DNA from: Parachlamydiaceae bacterium | GTDB lineage: Bacteria; Chlamydiota; Chlamydiia; Chlamydiales; Parachlamydiaceae | Assembly (NCBI GenBank): GCA_013817115.1 | Contig: JACDDG010000017.1 | Location: forward strand, 1 to 14,606 | Direction: 5' to 3' | Length of the DNA stretch: 14,606 bases | Shown here: positions 1 to 8,020 of the stretch, one piece after another | Layout: the number at the start of each line of letters is the position of its first letter | Numbering within the stretch: the stretch's first letter is position 1 | Program-made: the position numbers and the translations under genes | The notes under the pieces: generated by a model | The model's input: the letters and a program-made list of their open reading frames with translations, nothing else | Database searches by the model: none | What the model was told of the DNA's origin: nothing

Positions 1-16
1 GCTTAGCGGTACTCAA
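1..16 (-). CDS. rpsK: 30S ribosomal protein S11, first codons only (partial)
   Basis: Directly after the rpsM stop there is a strong ribosome-binding site, AGGAG at 30-26, and nine bases later a TTG codon at 16-14. It opens a frame reading (M)STAK before the window ends. rpsK follows rpsM in the alpha operon of most bacteria, so this is most likely the start of S11, the platform protein of the small subunit. The protein call rests on position and the ribosome-binding site; five codons are too few to recognise the family. No ATG is available in these 35 bases, so the start would be TTG. Confidence 0.4.
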
Positions 17-35
17 GGTAATGCGCTCCTATAAA

Positions 36-404
36 TTATTTTTTCTTGTTAGCAATCGTTTTGCGTTTGCCCTTGCGTGTACGTGCATTCGTGCGAGTAC
101 GTTGTCCGCGGACCGGTAAGCCTGAGCGGTGTCGAGAACCTCTATATGAATGAATACTTATCAATCGTTTGATATTATTTTGAACTTGACGGCGAAGATC
201 TCCTTCGACAACATATTCAGTTTGCAACAGTTGATTGATACGAGCTATCTCATCTTGAGATAACTTGTGAGCGCGCATGTCAGGGTTGAGGCCCAGTTTG
301 CTGATAATTTCATTAGATAGCTGCCGACCTACACCATAGATGTATGTAAGGCTGATCTCTAATCGTTTATTATCCGGTACATCTATACCGAGAATTCTTG
401 CCAT
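36..404 (-). CDS. rpsM: 30S ribosomal protein S13
   Basis: S13 sits in the head of the small subunit, contacts the P-site tRNA and forms bridges to the 50S central protuberance. The 122-residue length is normal. The N-terminus [10 protein letters not shown], the helix-two-turn-helix core with YIYGVGRQ near residue 22, and the basic tail [18 protein letters not shown] (about 95-112) are diagnostic of the family. The start has an AGGAG ribosome-binding site (TTAGGAGTTATCAATG). It is the last complete gene of the operon in this window. The 105-nt gap to secY upstream is wide for this operon and contains a hairpin repeat but no rpmJ (L36), which many bacteria carry here. Confidence 0.97.
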   Translation of the reverse strand: MARILGIDVPDNKRLEISLTYIYGVGRQLSNEIISKLGLNPDMRAHKLSQDEIARINQLLQTEYVVEGDLRRQVQNNIKRLISIHSYRGSRHRSGLPVRGQRTRTNARTRKGKRKTIANKKK

Positions 405-443
405 TGATAACTCCTAATTAATTCTCTATTGAATCCTACATTT

Positions 444-477
444 GGCGCAGGCATCAGTTGAGGTTTTATGCTGTGCC
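444..477. repeat. 34-nt hairpin repeat, copy 1, in the secY-rpsM gap
   Basis: The segment is bounded by a 6-bp stem, GGCGCA at 444-449 and TGTGCC at 472-477, which includes one G-T pair when read on the plus strand. The stem can extend inward with CAT/ATG after a bulged G. The loop holds TTGAGGTTTT. A second segment of exactly the same length occurs at 11764-11797 with 25 of 34 bases identical. Read on the minus strand (the direction of operon transcription), the G-T pair becomes an A-C mismatch, so pairing is better as plus-strand RNA or as DNA. No U-tract follows, so a standard terminator is unlikely. Confidence 0.6.
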
Positions 478-509
478 CAGTCTAACATAGCGATTCATTT
501 TCAGCAACA

Positions 510-1874
510 CTATCTTCCACGATTTCGCACTTTCATGAAACCCTCATAACGCTTCATAAGAAGATGAGAATCTACTTGCTTCATGGTATCGAGAACAACT
601 CCCACTAAAATAAGCAGGGCGGTTCCACCAAAAAAGTAACTAATCGTCTGAGAAATTCCCAGGAAACGTCCAACTAAGTTAGGAAGAATCGCAATTAGGG
701 CTAAGAAAACCGCCCCCAAGAACGTAATACTTCCCATAGTGGTTTCTAGATAATCCTGAGTCGGCTTCCCCTGGCGAATTCCTGGAATAAAGGCACCATT
801 TTTTTTCATATCCGAAGCAATCTGATCCGGTTTAAACTGCGTAGCTGTCCAAAAATATGTGAAGAAAATAATCAAACATACATACAGGACTAGGTATACC
901 GAAGTACCGGGTTGCAACATACCTGCAATATCACCTAACCACGTTCCCCCAGCAAAACCAGCAATAGTTGCCGGAAACATAAGCAATGAGGAAGCGAAAA
1001 TTACAGGGATAACTCCAGCATAATTGACTTTAAGAGGAATATAAGAGTTGCCCCCTTGAACCTCCTTACGTCCTACAACACGTCTAGCATATTGTAGTGG
1101 TATGCGGCGATGACCCTGAATAATCAAAATGGTCCCTAGCGCTATGAGCACAAATAAAGTCAATAAGACCATCACACCGGTAAATGTCATTTGACCGGGT
1201 TCCTGCGAACTTAAATTAAGTTGCTGGAAAATCATACCTAGTGCGGTTGGCAGTGACGCCAAGATACCAATCATGATAATGAGACTCATTCCATTGCCAA
1301 TTCCCTTTTCAGTAATTTGCTCCCCTATCCACATCAACAGGATTGTTCCTGTAGTCATTGTAAACATGAAGAGCAAATAGAACAGCCAGGGAGTATTGGC
1401 AATTTGTATGTCAAGGAGCTCACCGGAGATAATGCCGGGGGTGCTCATGTTCATACGAAAGGCATACTTTGCAAACAAACCTGACTGCAAGAAAGACAGA
1501 ACAACCGTCAAAAGGCGCGTAAGCTTTGTAAGTTTACGCTTTCCTTGTTCAGGATTTTCAGCCATTTCTCTTTGAAAGGAAGGCCATAAAGCTACAAGTA
1601 ACTGCAAAATAATAGAAGCAGAAATGTAAGGTACGACTCCGAGTGCAATTACGGTCATTTGTGAAAATGCACCACCGGAGAAAATATCAACCATTTGAAA
1701 AAAATTCTGTCCACCACCGGAAGCTTGCTTAAAATAGCTTAAGGCAATTTCAGCATTAATTCCCGGAACCGGTATGAAAGCACCGATGCGGCATGCAACT
1801 AACATTAACAAAGTGAAAATGATTTTTGCTTTAAGCTCAGGAACTTGAAAAACTCTACGAATTTCTTTCAGCAT
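510..1874 (-). CDS. secY: Preprotein translocase subunit SecY
   Basis: SecY is the channel-forming subunit of the SecYEG translocon in the inner membrane; it takes preproteins from SecA and nascent membrane proteins from the ribosome. The 454-residue length is typical. Ten hydrophobic segments are visible, roughly at residues 18-37, 73-97, 118-137, 162-182, 193-215, 232-253, 284-304, 325-343, 380-400 and 409-429. Family motifs include [17 protein letters not shown] (about 184-200), the cytosolic loop [12 protein letters not shown] (259-270) and [15 protein letters not shown] (362-376). The start is preceded by AGGA seven bases upstream. It lies 18 nt after rplO, the usual position in the spc operon. 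Nothing is missing. Confidence 0.98.
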   Translation of the reverse strand: MLKEIRRVFQVPELKAKIIFTLLMLVACRIGAFIPVPGINAEIALSYFKQASGGGQNFFQMVDIFSGGAFSQMTVIALGVVPYISASIILQLLVALWPSFQREMAENPEQGKRKLTKLTRLLTVVLSFLQSGLFAKYAFRMNMSTPGIISGELLDIQIANTPWLFYLLFMFTMTTGTILLMWIGEQITEKGIGNGMSLIIMIGILASLPTALGMIFQQLNLSSQEPGQMTFTGVMVLLTLFVLIALGTILIIQGHRRIPLQYARRVVGRKEVQGGNSYIPLKVNYAGVIPVIFASSLLMFPATIAGFAGGTWLGDIAGMLQPGTSVYLVLYVCLIIFFTYFWTATQFKPDQIASDMKKNGAFIPGIRQGKPTQDYLETTMGSITFLGAVFLALIAILPNLVGRFLGISQTISYFFGGTALLILVGVVLDTMKQVDSHLLMKRYEGFMKVRNRGR

Positions 1875-1892
1875 TTGGCTATCCTATATTCT

Positions 1893-2378
1893 TTATGGGA
1901 CTGGATCTTCGCCCGACATTTGGCTATTATCGAGTAGGACAAAAGCGATCTTTGCGGAATTCAATTTCTCAAGAGCGCTAGCAGAAAAAGCATGAGCTTC
2001 AATAGTCACATTTTTCTTCAATTCGCCATTACCTAAAATTTTGAGACCATATGAAGCGCCGGATAAAAATCCGCGATCTGAAAGTGTAAATAGGTTTACA
2101 ACTTCCCCATCTTCATACATAGCTTCAATTTGTCCTAGGTTGACAGAATCAAGAGGTCTTCTGAATCGTGTTTGATTAAAACCACGCTGCGGAATTTTCA
2201 TGAAGGTTCTAAACTGTCCACCTTCATAACCTAATCTGCGCTTGTACCCAGAGCGTGCACCAGCACCTTTTTCTCCGCGTCCGCACGTTTTTCCAAGACC
2301 TGAACCGGGGCCACGGCCCACACGCTTCATGCGTTTTTTGAATTTGGAAATATTCTTAAGAGTTGCAAGAGTCATCAT
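1893..2378 (-). CDS. rplO: 50S ribosomal protein L15
   Basis: L15 is a late 50S assembly protein with a long glycine- and arginine-rich N-terminal extension that reaches into 23S rRNA. That extension is clear at residues 17-45 (KRVGRGPGSGLGKTCGRGEK), followed by GGQFRTFMKIPQRGFNQ. The globular C-terminal half ends in a short acidic tail. At 161 residues it is slightly longer than the usual 144-150. Its ATG overlaps the rpsE stop as ATGA (2378-2375), which implies translational coupling. A second ATG directly follows at 2375-2373 and could equally be the start. Most bacteria have rpmD (L30) between rpsE and rplO; the overlap leaves no room for it. Confidence 0.97.
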   Translation of the reverse strand: MMTLATLKNISKFKKRMKRVGRGPGSGLGKTCGRGEKGAGARSGYKRRLGYEGGQFRTFMKIPQRGFNQTRFRRPLDSVNLGQIEAMYEDGEVVNLFTLSDRGFLSGASYGLKILGNGELKKNVTIEAHAFSASALEKLNSAKIAFVLLDNSQMSGEDPVP

Positions 2379-2932
2379 ACTGTTGCCGGAGCTCCACGTA
2401 GTTGTTTAATTTTATTTCGGCTACATAGCTGAGCAATGGCTTTAAACGCAACCTTAACTTGGTTAATCGGGTTATTACTACCCATATTTTTAGCCATAAC
2501 ATTCGATATGCCAGCAAGTTCGAAGATAGCGCGTACTTTCGAACCAGCAATAACGCCGGAACCATCTGGTGCAGGCTTAATTAAAAGGATTGCACCATCC
2601 CATTTCTCCAACACTTCATGCGGTATAGTTATGCCGTCGTTTTCTATAGAAATCATATTACGACGAGCTAACTCTCCGCCTTTGCGAATAGCATCGGTTA
2701 ATTCATTAGCTTTGGCGAATCCATAGCCAACACGTCCTTTACCATCACCGACTAGGATCAAAGCTGAAAAGCTGAACTTACGTCCACCTTTAACTACTTT
2801 AGAGCAGCGGTTGATGTGAAGAACTTTTTCAGTGAGATCACTATTCACTTTTTCTTTATCTTTCTCTTTTCTCTGAGAATTATCTCTTTTCGGTGAACTA
2901 TCTCTTTTCTGTGGATCGTTCTGTTTTGCCAT
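2375..2932 (-). CDS. rpsE: 30S ribosomal protein S5
   Basis: S5 helps maintain decoding accuracy and forms part of the mRNA entry site with S3 and S4. At 185 residues it carries an unusually charged N-terminal extension (about 1-35, mostly K, D, S, R and E) before the double-stranded RNA-binding domain, with KVVKGGRKFSFSALILVGD near 46-64 and GKGRVGYGFAKANEL near 65-79. The C-terminal domain contains VRAIFELAGISNVMAK, the loop linked in other bacteria to ribosomal ambiguity. AGGA lies seven bases before the ATG. It follows rplR by 27 nt and overlaps rplO by four bases. Confidence 0.97.
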   Translation of the reverse strand: MAKQNDPQKRDSSPKRDNSQRKEKDKEKVNSDLTEKVLHINRCSKVVKGGRKFSFSALILVGDGKGRVGYGFAKANELTDAIRKGGELARRNMISIENDGITIPHEVLEKWDGAILLIKPAPDGSGVIAGSKVRAIFELAGISNVMAKNMGSNNPINQVKVAFKAIAQLCSRNKIKQLRGAPATV

Positions 2933-2959
2933 TTTTAATCCTAAAATTTGGTAACTATT

Positions 2960-3331
2960 CTAAAATTGCAATCCACCACTGCGCGCAGCATCAGCAAGTG
3001 CTGCCAAAACGCCACAATACTTGGAAGGCCCTCTATCGAACACAATTTCTCTAATATTGAGAGCTTGAGCCATTTCAGCAATGCAGGAGCCCAGGGCGGC
3101 TGCACTAGCTTTATTTTTCTTCCCAAATTCCGTTCCTTTGAATCTCTCGGAATAAGTTGCAGTACCGCAAATTGTGTTGCCGATTTCGTCGTCAATTAGT
3201 TGCACCTGCAAATGGCAATTACTTTTATGGACACAAAGACGCGGCTTGAGGGATGTTCCACGCAGCTTTTTGCGTACGCGCATCGCTCTCGATTTACGTT
3301 TTCTTTGAATTTCTTTCAATGCGTTACTCAT
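2960..3331 (-). CDS. rplR: 50S ribosomal protein L18
   Basis: L18 binds 5S rRNA together with L5 and anchors it in the central protuberance. The 123-residue length is standard. The basic N-terminus (RKRKSRAMRVRKKLRGT, about 10-26) binds RNA. The core shows KPRLCVHKSNCHLQVQLIDD, and the C-terminus has the family pattern FDRGPSKYCGVLAALADAAR ending in GGLQF. It sits between rplF (23 nt upstream) and rpsE, as in the classical spc operon. Nothing unusual is seen. Confidence 0.97.
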   Translation of the reverse strand: MSNALKEIQRKRKSRAMRVRKKLRGTSLKPRLCVHKSNCHLQVQLIDDEIGNTICGTATYSERFKGTEFGKKNKASAAALGSCIAEMAQALNIREIVFDRGPSKYCGVLAALADAARSGGLQF

Positions 3332-3354
3332 ACTACCTTAAAGCGATTAAACGT

Positions 3355-3930
3355 TTACTTTTTAGCTGCAGCTTTACCCGCTTTCTTGCGGACATGCTCA
3401 TTGGGATATCTAATTCCCTTGCCTTTATATGGCTCTGGTGGACGAATTGCCCTAATTTCAGCGGCTATTTGACCGACTTGCTGTTTGTCAATACCATTAA
3501 TCGTAATCAAAGTATTTTTTTCAACTTTGATTTGAATTCCTTTAGGAATAGCAACTTGTGATCGTTTTTGCGACACACGTTGGCCATTTTTCTCTACAAA
3601 AGAGAATCCTACTTGAAGATCAAGTATTTCACCTTGTACAGAAGCACGATATCCAACTCCGATCATCTCAAGTTTCTTTTCGAAACCTTGAGAGACACCG
3701 ACAACCATGTTGTCGATGAGCGAGCGATAAAGTCCATGAATGGCACCGTCATTCTGATGTGTTTCGGCCAGTTTGACATTCAGCTGTTCAGTTTGTATTT
3801 CCACTTCAATTGCTGGTAATAATTTCAAGTTTAATGCGCCTTTAGGCCCATTGACATGAATTTCATTCCCTTTAATTTCTACTGCAACGCCCTTTGGAAC
3901 AGGAATTGGGTTTTTACCTTTACGAGACAT
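3355..3930 (-). CDS. rplF: 50S ribosomal protein L6
   Basis: L6 lies near the GTPase centre of the 50S subunit, by the sarcin-ricin loop. The gene encodes 191 residues, slightly longer than the common 175-180 because of a C-terminal Ala/Lys tail. The N-terminus MSRKGKNPIPVPKGV, the GPKGAL motif near 28-33 and the highly conserved signature PPEPYKGKGIRY (about 163-174) identify it. The ATG is preceded by AGGAG in the sequence AAAGGAGTAAATTCGTC. The 64-nt gap before it (toward rpsH) is wider than most in this operon and holds a hairpin. Confidence 0.97.
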   Translation of the reverse strand: MSRKGKNPIPVPKGVAVEIKGNEIHVNGPKGALNLKLLPAIEVEIQTEQLNVKLAETHQNDGAIHGLYRSLIDNMVVGVSQGFEKKLEMIGVGYRASVQGEILDLQVGFSFVEKNGQRVSQKRSQVAIPKGIQIKVEKNTLITINGIDKQQVGQIAAEIRAIRPPEPYKGKGIRYPNEHVRKKAGKAAAKK

Positions 3931-3951
3931 GACGAATTTACTCCTTTACTC

Positions 3952-3978
3952 ACGTAGCCCATTGTCTAAAGGGCACGT
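3952..3978. other. Hairpin in the rpsH-rplF gap
   Basis: ACGTAGCCC at 3952-3960 and GGGCACGT at 3971-3978 can form an 8-bp stem with one bulged base and a loop of about 10 nt. It lies about 17 nt after the rpsH stop and before the rplF ribosome-binding site. No U-tract follows, so it is not a simple terminator. It could mark an RNA processing or translational control site, or it could be chance. Confidence 0.35.
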
Positions 3979-3994
3979 TATTTTTACAAAGTCT

Positions 3995-4396
3995 CTACCA
4001 CACTAGGCATAAAAGTTCGCCGCCGATATTGCGCTTAATCGCTTCATTACCGGGCAAAAGTCCCTGTGATGTTGAGATAATGGAAACCCCTAAGCCACCA
4101 TAAAAGTGGGGAATATCCTCGCGCTTAACATAGCGACGCAGTCCTGGTTTGGAAACCCGTTTTAGACCTTGAATGATAGGTCGACGCCCGGAGCCATACT
4201 TTAGGAAAACGCGCATAATGCCACGGTGTTTATTGTCATGCTTCACGAGGTAACTTTCAATAAATCCTAAACTCTTGAGAATTTCCGCGAGGTTCTCTTT
4301 CATTTTGCTCCAAGGGATATCGACAAAGCGATGTTCTGCCTTGAGGCTATTGCGAATCCTTGTGAGGAAATCAGCTATTGGATCGCTAATTGCCAT
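3995..4396 (-). CDS. rpsH: 30S ribosomal protein S8
   Basis: S8 is a primary 16S rRNA-binding protein needed for assembly of the central domain; in E. coli it is also the translational repressor of the spc operon. The 133-residue length is normal. The N-terminus DPIADFLTRIRNSLKA and the C-terminal signature STSQGLLPGNEA (about 108-119) followed by GGELLCLVW are clear; many bacteria have STSKG at the start of this motif. The gene follows rplE by only 15 nt. In many bacteria rpsN (S14) lies between these two genes; there is no space for it here. Confidence 0.97.
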   Translation of the reverse strand: MAISDPIADFLTRIRNSLKAEHRFVDIPWSKMKENLAEILKSLGFIESYLVKHDNKHRGIMRVFLKYGSGRRPIIQGLKRVSKPGLRRYVKREDIPHFYGGLGVSIISTSQGLLPGNEAIKRNIGGELLCLVW

Positions 4397-4411
4397 GTTT
4401 CCTTCTCCTTC

Positions 4412-4969
4412 TTAAGCGACTATCGCTATTGGTAAATTTTTAAATGGTAGACCGAGCAACCGCAACAGTTCAACACATTCTTCATCAGAAGCAGCTGTCG
4501 TTACAAAAGTGATGTTCATCCCCTGCGCTCTTTTTACCTGATCAAGGTTAATTTCGGGGAAGATTTGCTGGTCATCAAGTCCTAAACTATAATTACCGCG
4601 GCCATCGCATTTGGATGGGAAACCACGGAAGTCACGAATACGTGGACAAGAAATGTTAAAAAAGCGATCGATAAATTCATACATTCTTTTTCCACGAAGA
4701 GTAACCTTAATTCCGATAGGTTGTCCTTCGCGCAATTTGAAGTTTGAGACGGCTTTTTTTGCTTTTCTGATAACTGGCTTCTGTCCAGAGAGCAACGTCA
4801 ATTCTTTTACGCAATCTTGCAGGGCATTTTTATCTTTTGTCGCTTCAGCAATACCCATATTGATGACGATCTTTTTCAAAGCAGGAATCATCATTGGATT
4901 TGAGTAGGCAAATTTATTTTGCAACTCGGCCTTGACGACTTCATGATATCTTTTCTTCAACCTAGCCAT
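4412..4969 (-). CDS. rplE: 50S ribosomal protein L5
   Basis: L5 carries 5S rRNA into the central protuberance and touches the P-site tRNA. At 185 residues it has the usual length. The N-terminus [16 protein letters not shown], the block [15 protein letters not shown] (about 32-46), the conserved [20 protein letters not shown] (62-81) and RIRDFRGFP (110-118) are all present, as is DQQIFPEI. The region before its ATG has only a weak purine stretch, so translation may depend on coupling to rplX 29 nt upstream. It is not otherwise unusual. Confidence 0.97.
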   Translation of the reverse strand: MARLKKRYHEVVKAELQNKFAYSNPMMIPALKKIVINMGIAEATKDKNALQDCVKELTLLSGQKPVIRKAKKAVSNFKLREGQPIGIKVTLRGKRMYEFIDRFFNISCPRIRDFRGFPSKCDGRGNYSLGLDDQQIFPEINLDQVKRAQGMNITFVTTAASDEECVELLRLLGLPFKNLPIAIVA

Positions 4970-4998
4970 TTTAACTTAAACTCTTTAAATGCGTTGCT

Positions 4999-5361
4999 TT
5001 ACTTCTTTCTATAAAATACAGCGGTTTCGCCATCCATAAAATATAACTCACGGTCGCCCTTGTCATTAACACGGGTTTTTAATTTTACAGGTTTTCCGTT
5101 TACACAAACCCGTACATTTGACACGTGAATTGGCATTTCATGTTTAACCATACTACCTTGAGAGTTTAATTGCGAGCGTTTTACATGCTTTGTTCGCAAA
5201 TTAATTCCTTGTACGACTACTTTTGGGCCATCAACAGAAAGGACTTTACCGATTTCACCGTTAAAGTTTCCAGAAATTGCCATGACCTCATCGCCTTTGC
5301 GCACTTTTTTGCTGCCATCGGCCTGAAAGTGTCTTTTTCTTTTAATTGACTTAATATTCAT
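4999..5361 (-). CDS. rplX: 50S ribosomal protein L24
   Basis: L24 is an assembly-initiator protein that binds the 5' end of 23S rRNA and later borders the exit tunnel. The product is 120 residues, longer than the typical 100-110, with an extended basic N-terminus (residues 1-22). The KOW motif region is clear: KVRKGDEVMAISGNFNGEIG (about 19-38), then KVLSVDGPKVVVQGINLRTKH. The gene lies 19 nt after rplN and 29 nt before rplE, as in the standard order. Internal ATG starts are possible, but this start is the only one that keeps the whole basic leader. Confidence 0.95.
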   Translation of the reverse strand: MNIKSIKRKRHFQADGSKKVRKGDEVMAISGNFNGEIGKVLSVDGPKVVVQGINLRTKHVKRSQLNSQGSMVKHEMPIHVSNVRVCVNGKPVKLKTRVNDKGDRELYFMDGETAVFYRKK

Positions 5362-5380
5362 ACTTACTTCTGCCTTCGAT

Positions 5381-5749
5381 TTAAATCACTTCTGGTGCCA
5401 ATGAGGCGATCTTTAAAAATTCACGATCGCGCACTTCGCGAGCCACTGGACCAAAAATACGTGTTCCTCGTGGATTATTTTTATCGTCGATGAGCACACA
5501 GCTGTTTTCATCAAAGCGCAGTTTTGTACCATCTTTACGCTTAATATACCGTTTTGTTCTAACAATGACAGCTTTGACGACATCGCCTTTCTTGACATTG
5601 CTATTAGGATCAGCCTCTTTGACGGAACAGATGATGATATCACCCACGCCAGCATAACGCCGCTTAGAACCTCCAAGGACCTTAAAGCACTTAACCCGTT
5701 TTGCACCGGTATTGTCAGCGACTTTAAGCTGGGTTTCTTGCTGAATCAT
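5381..5749 (-). CDS. rplN: 50S ribosomal protein L14
   Basis: L14 lies on the interface side of the 50S subunit and forms an intersubunit bridge. The 122-residue length is exactly that of the family. The N-terminus [19 protein letters not shown] and the RNA-binding block [20 protein letters not shown] are typical; the C-terminus ends [14 protein letters not shown] as expected. GGAG occurs about eight bases before the ATG. The 100-nt space between rpsQ and this gene is one of the longest in the operon and contains a hairpin, so a separate regulatory or processing site is possible there. Confidence 0.98.
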   Translation of the reverse strand: MIQQETQLKVADNTGAKRVKCFKVLGGSKRRYAGVGDIIICSVKEADPNSNVKKGDVVKAVIVRTKRYIKRKDGTKLRFDENSCVLIDDKNNPRGTRIFGPVAREVRDREFLKIASLAPEVI

Positions 5750-5801
5750 GACTCTAACTCCGATTTATACAAATTTCATCTATCTTTCTCATTACACACA
5801 C

Positions 5802-5847
5802 CTTGCGACTATCATTCATTTGTTGATGAGATAATCATTATCGCAAG
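5802..5847. other. Hairpin in the rpsQ-rplN gap
   Basis: CTTGCGA at 5802-5808 is perfectly complementary to TCGCAAG at 5841-5847, starting three bases beyond the rpsQ stop. The 32-nt interior is AT-rich and can pair partly. In the direction of transcription the stem is followed by GTGTGTGTAATG, not a U-tract, so it is not a canonical terminator. Closer to rplN, TATAAA at 5766-5771 (minus strand) resembles a -10 box, but I see no good -35. It may be an RNA processing or attenuation site; function is inference. Confidence 0.4.
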
Positions 5848-5849
5848 AT

Positions 5850-6104
5850 TTATGCAATTGCAGCGACTACGCGCCAACGTTTTAATTTTGAAAGAGGTCG
5901 TGTTTCGACAATTTCAACTACATCTCCGACTTTCACTGTTTCGATCTCGTTATGAGCATAAAACTTAGTATTTCGTGTGATGACTTTGCCATATTGTGGA
6001 TGACGCATGGTCCTCTGCACTTGTACGACAACAGTTTTATCCATTTTATTGGAAAGAACTGTTCCTCTCTTTATTTTGCGACTGCCTCGATCTTCTGCTT
6101 CCAT
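5850..6104 (-). CDS. rpsQ: 30S ribosomal protein S17
   Basis: S17 is a primary 16S rRNA-binding protein with an OB fold. It has 84 residues, the usual bacterial length. The pattern GTVLSNKMDKTVVVQVQRTMRH (starting near 14, broken here for length at HPQYGKV) followed by TKFYAHNE and the C-terminal signature VKVGDVVEIVETRPLSKLK identify it. AAGGAAG lies about four bases before the ATG. It follows rpmC by nine bases. After its stop comes a 100-nt gap with a hairpin. Confidence 0.97.
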   Translation of the reverse strand: MEAEDRGSRKIKRGTVLSNKMDKTVVVQVQRTMRHPQYGKVITRNTKFYAHNEIETVKVGDVVEIVETRPLSKLKRWRVVAAIA

Positions 6105-6113
6105 GATACTTCC

Positions 6114-6323
6114 TTAAGTTGCTCTATTGGCTGATTGCTTTTCATGCAGGATTGTTAACATCCTTGCAATATCCTTACGCTGAAGAGCGATGCGGTGAGG
6201 TCTTTCAACATTACCGCCTTGAATGACTTCGCTTCTCAGCTTGAAGAGGTCCTTACGGGCATCATCTAAAGCGCTTACTAGTTCTTCACTAGACTGATCA
6301 CGCAAATCTCTTGCTTTTGTCAT
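6114..6323 (-). CDS. rpmC: 50S ribosomal protein L29
   Basis: L29 lies beside the tunnel exit and, with L23, forms the docking site for SRP and trigger factor. The chosen start gives 69 residues, close to the usual 60-75, and begins MTKARDLRDQSSEEL. AGGA stands six bases upstream of this ATG. An in-frame ATG further upstream at 6356 would add 11 residues unlike the family and would overlap the end of rplP by 26 bases, so I reject it. The two-helix coiled structure is visible as alternating charged residues, with LFKLRSEVIQGG in the turn. Seven bases separate it from rplP. Confidence 0.95.
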   Translation of the reverse strand: MTKARDLRDQSSEELVSALDDARKDLFKLRSEVIQGGNVERPHRIALQRKDIARMLTILHEKQSANRAT

Positions 6324-6330
6324 AATTTTC

Positions 6331-6750
6331 CTAAACCTGTTCGACTCGTTCAACAAATCGCGTTTTTATGCCTAATTTTGCTGATGCGCGTCTTAATGCA
6401 CTTTGCGCCATGTCGCGAGGAACGTTTGCGACCTCAAAGAGGACACGTCCAGGACGTACAACAGCTACCCAGTGATCAACGCCACCTTTTCCCTTACCCA
6501 TTCTAACTTCAGCCGGCTTTTTTGTCACGGGTTTATCTGGAAAAATTCTAATCCATACTTTACCACGACGTTGAAAGAATCGATTAATTGCCACGCGGCA
6601 AGCTTCGATTTGCTGGTTAGTAATGCGTCCACGTTCTAAAACCTGGATACCAAATTCACCAAAATGAACAAAATTACCGCCCTTACTGATGCCGGCCATT
6701 TGTCCTTTTTGAAGTTTGCGATGTTTTGTCTTTTTAGGCATCAGAGCCAT
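6331..6750 (-). CDS. rplP: 50S ribosomal protein L16
   Basis: L16 organises the A-site region of the 50S subunit and contacts the tRNA elbow. At 139 residues it matches the family. The N-terminus [18 protein letters not shown] and the signature [20 protein letters not shown] (about 26-45) are clear, followed by [20 protein letters not shown] and [15 protein letters not shown]. The start at 6750 has AAGGAGG ten bases upstream, inside the end of rpsC; a second ATG at 6741 is farther from it. Only two bases separate the rpsC stop from this ATG, so translation is probably coupled. Confidence 0.97.
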   Translation of the reverse strand: MALMPKKTKHRKLQKGQMAGISKGGNFVHFGEFGIQVLERGRITNQQIEACRVAINRFFQRRGKVWIRIFPDKPVTKKPAEVRMGKGKGGVDHWVAVVRPGRVLFEVANVPRDMAQSALRRASAKLGIKTRFVERVEQV

Positions 6751-6752
6751 GG

Positions 6753-7400
6753 TTACGCTTCCTCCTTTTTGACAAACATATCATCGCCGCGATATATCCA
6801 GACTTTAACTCCGATACTACCGTATGTCGTTTCTGCACGACCGTTAGCATAGTCAATGTCTGCGCGGAGAGTATGTAGAGGCGTACTTCCCTCTTTATAC
6901 CATTCAGTCCGAGCTATTTCAGCTCCACCAAGTCGACCAGAGACTTGGACTTTAACTCCTAATGCACCTGCATCCATTGCTGATTGCATAATTTTGCGCA
7001 TTGCACGACGGAATGGAATCCTACGTTCAAGTTGCTTTGCAATAGCATCTGCAGCAATTTTAGCATCTAAGTCGGGACGTTTAATTTCTTCGACTTCGAT
7101 CCAGATTTCTTTACCTGTTAGGCGAAGTAATTCACCTTTGAGGACTTCGATTTCTGCGCCTTTCTTACCGATAACCATACCAGGACGAGCTGTGTGAATA
7201 GTAATTTCAACTTTTTCACTCATGCGTCGGATGGAAATCCGAGAAGCTCCTTGCAATGCACTCTTTTTAAAAAGAAAAGTGCGAATTAGGTGATCTTCTA
7301 GGAGCAGTGTTCCAAATTCTTGTTTATTTGCGAACCACTTGGAGCGCCAGTTGCGATTGCGGACGAGGCGGAATCCAATTGGATGTGTTTTTTGACCCAT
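6753..7400 (-). CDS. rpsC: 30S ribosomal protein S3
   Basis: S3 forms part of the mRNA entry tunnel and contributes to helicase activity. It has 215 residues, as usual. The N-terminus [13 protein letters not shown] is diagnostic. The KH domain includes [15 protein letters not shown] with the GKKG loop at about 78-81. The C-terminal domain shows [20 protein letters not shown] and [20 protein letters not shown]. Its ATG directly follows the rplV stop (TAAATG), with GAGGAGAAG as the ribosome-binding site inside rplV. Confidence 0.98.
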   Translation of the reverse strand: MGQKTHPIGFRLVRNRNWRSKWFANKQEFGTLLLEDHLIRTFLFKKSALQGASRISIRRMSEKVEITIHTARPGMVIGKKGAEIEVLKGELLRLTGKEIWIEVEEIKRPDLDAKIAADAIAKQLERRIPFRRAMRKIMQSAMDAGALGVKVQVSGRLGGAEIARTEWYKEGSTPLHTLRADIDYANGRAETTYGSIGVKVWIYRGDDMFVKKEEA

Positions 7401-7742
7401 TTAAACTTCTCCTCGGCTAACGACTACCGTAATATGACTCGTACGTTTAATAATCGCGTGACGTCCACCCTTATTTTTAGGCTTAGAGCGCTTTAGGCGC
7501 GGACCTTCATCAATGCGAATTTCTTGAACGATCAAATTTTCCTGGCGCAGATCAAGCTGCGATTCAGCATTAGCGACAGCACTATCAAGCGTTTTCTGTA
7601 TAAGGCGTCCGCCTTTCATATTGCAAAATTGCAACTGAGTATTTGCTTGAGGCACTGTTTTCCCACGAATAAGTCCGGCAGCTAAACGTGCCTTTTGTGG
7701 ACTGATTCGCAGATATTTACTTATAGCAATTGCATTATTCAT
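7401..7742 (-). CDS. rplV: 50S ribosomal protein L22
   Basis: L22 lines the polypeptide exit tunnel with a long beta-hairpin that, with L4, makes the constriction. The 113-residue length is normal. The N-terminal core reads KYLRISPQKARLAAGLIRGK (about 9-28). The hairpin region EIRIDEGPRLKRSKPKNKGG (about 73-92) and the C-terminus RTSHITVVVS are typical. The tunnel-tip sequence looks intact, so there is no sign of a macrolide-resistance-type deletion. It lies 12 nt after rpsS and abuts rpsC without a gap. Confidence 0.97.
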   Translation of the reverse strand: MNNAIAISKYLRISPQKARLAAGLIRGKTVPQANTQLQFCNMKGGRLIQKTLDSAVANAESQLDLRQENLIVQEIRIDEGPRLKRSKPKNKGGRHAIIKRTSHITVVVSRGEV

Positions 7743-7754
7743 TAGCAGCGACCT

Positions 7755-8018
7755 TTACTTCTTAATTGGATGGCCTTTAAATAGACGAGTTGGTGAGAAC
7801 TCTCCTAACCGATGGCCGACCATATTTTCAGTGGCAAAGACGCTTAAGAACTTGCGTCCATTATGCACATCAAAAGTATGTCCTACCATTTCTGGTGTAA
7901 TCATTGAGCGTCTGGACCATGTTTTTATTGCTTTTTTCGTGCCCTGACGATTCTGGTCTTCCACCTTTTTTGCAAGGTGATGATCGACGAAGGGGCCTTT
8001 CTTTAGAGATCTAGCCAT
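7755..8018 (-). CDS. rpsS: 30S ribosomal protein S19
   Basis: S19 binds in the head of the 30S subunit near the A site, in complex with S13. The product is 87 residues, slightly shorter than the common 89-95. [19 protein letters not shown] at the N-terminus and the signature [20 protein letters not shown] followed by [13 protein letters not shown] are characteristic. The gene follows rplB by two bases and precedes rplV by 12, so its translation is probably coupled to rplB. Confidence 0.98.
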   Translation of the reverse strand: MARSLKKGPFVDHHLAKKVEDQNRQGTKKAIKTWSRRSMITPEMVGHTFDVHNGRKFLSVFATENMVGHRLGEFSPTRLFKGHPIKK

Positions 8019-8020
8019 AC

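Noticed and set aside
405..509. rpmJ (L36) between secY and rpsM
   Set aside because: No frame carries the L36 cysteine pattern and the gap is shorter than the gene.
2436..2726. 96-aa open frame on the plus strand
   Set aside because: It is antisense to rpsE, which is certain; the translation resembles no family.
6324..6356. Upstream start for rpmC adding 11 residues
   Set aside because: It overlaps the rplP end, is unlike L29, and the ATG at 6323 has AGGA upstream.
6856..7197. 113-aa open frame on the plus strand
   Set aside because: It lies wholly opposite the conserved rpsC gene and is a shadow of its codon bias.
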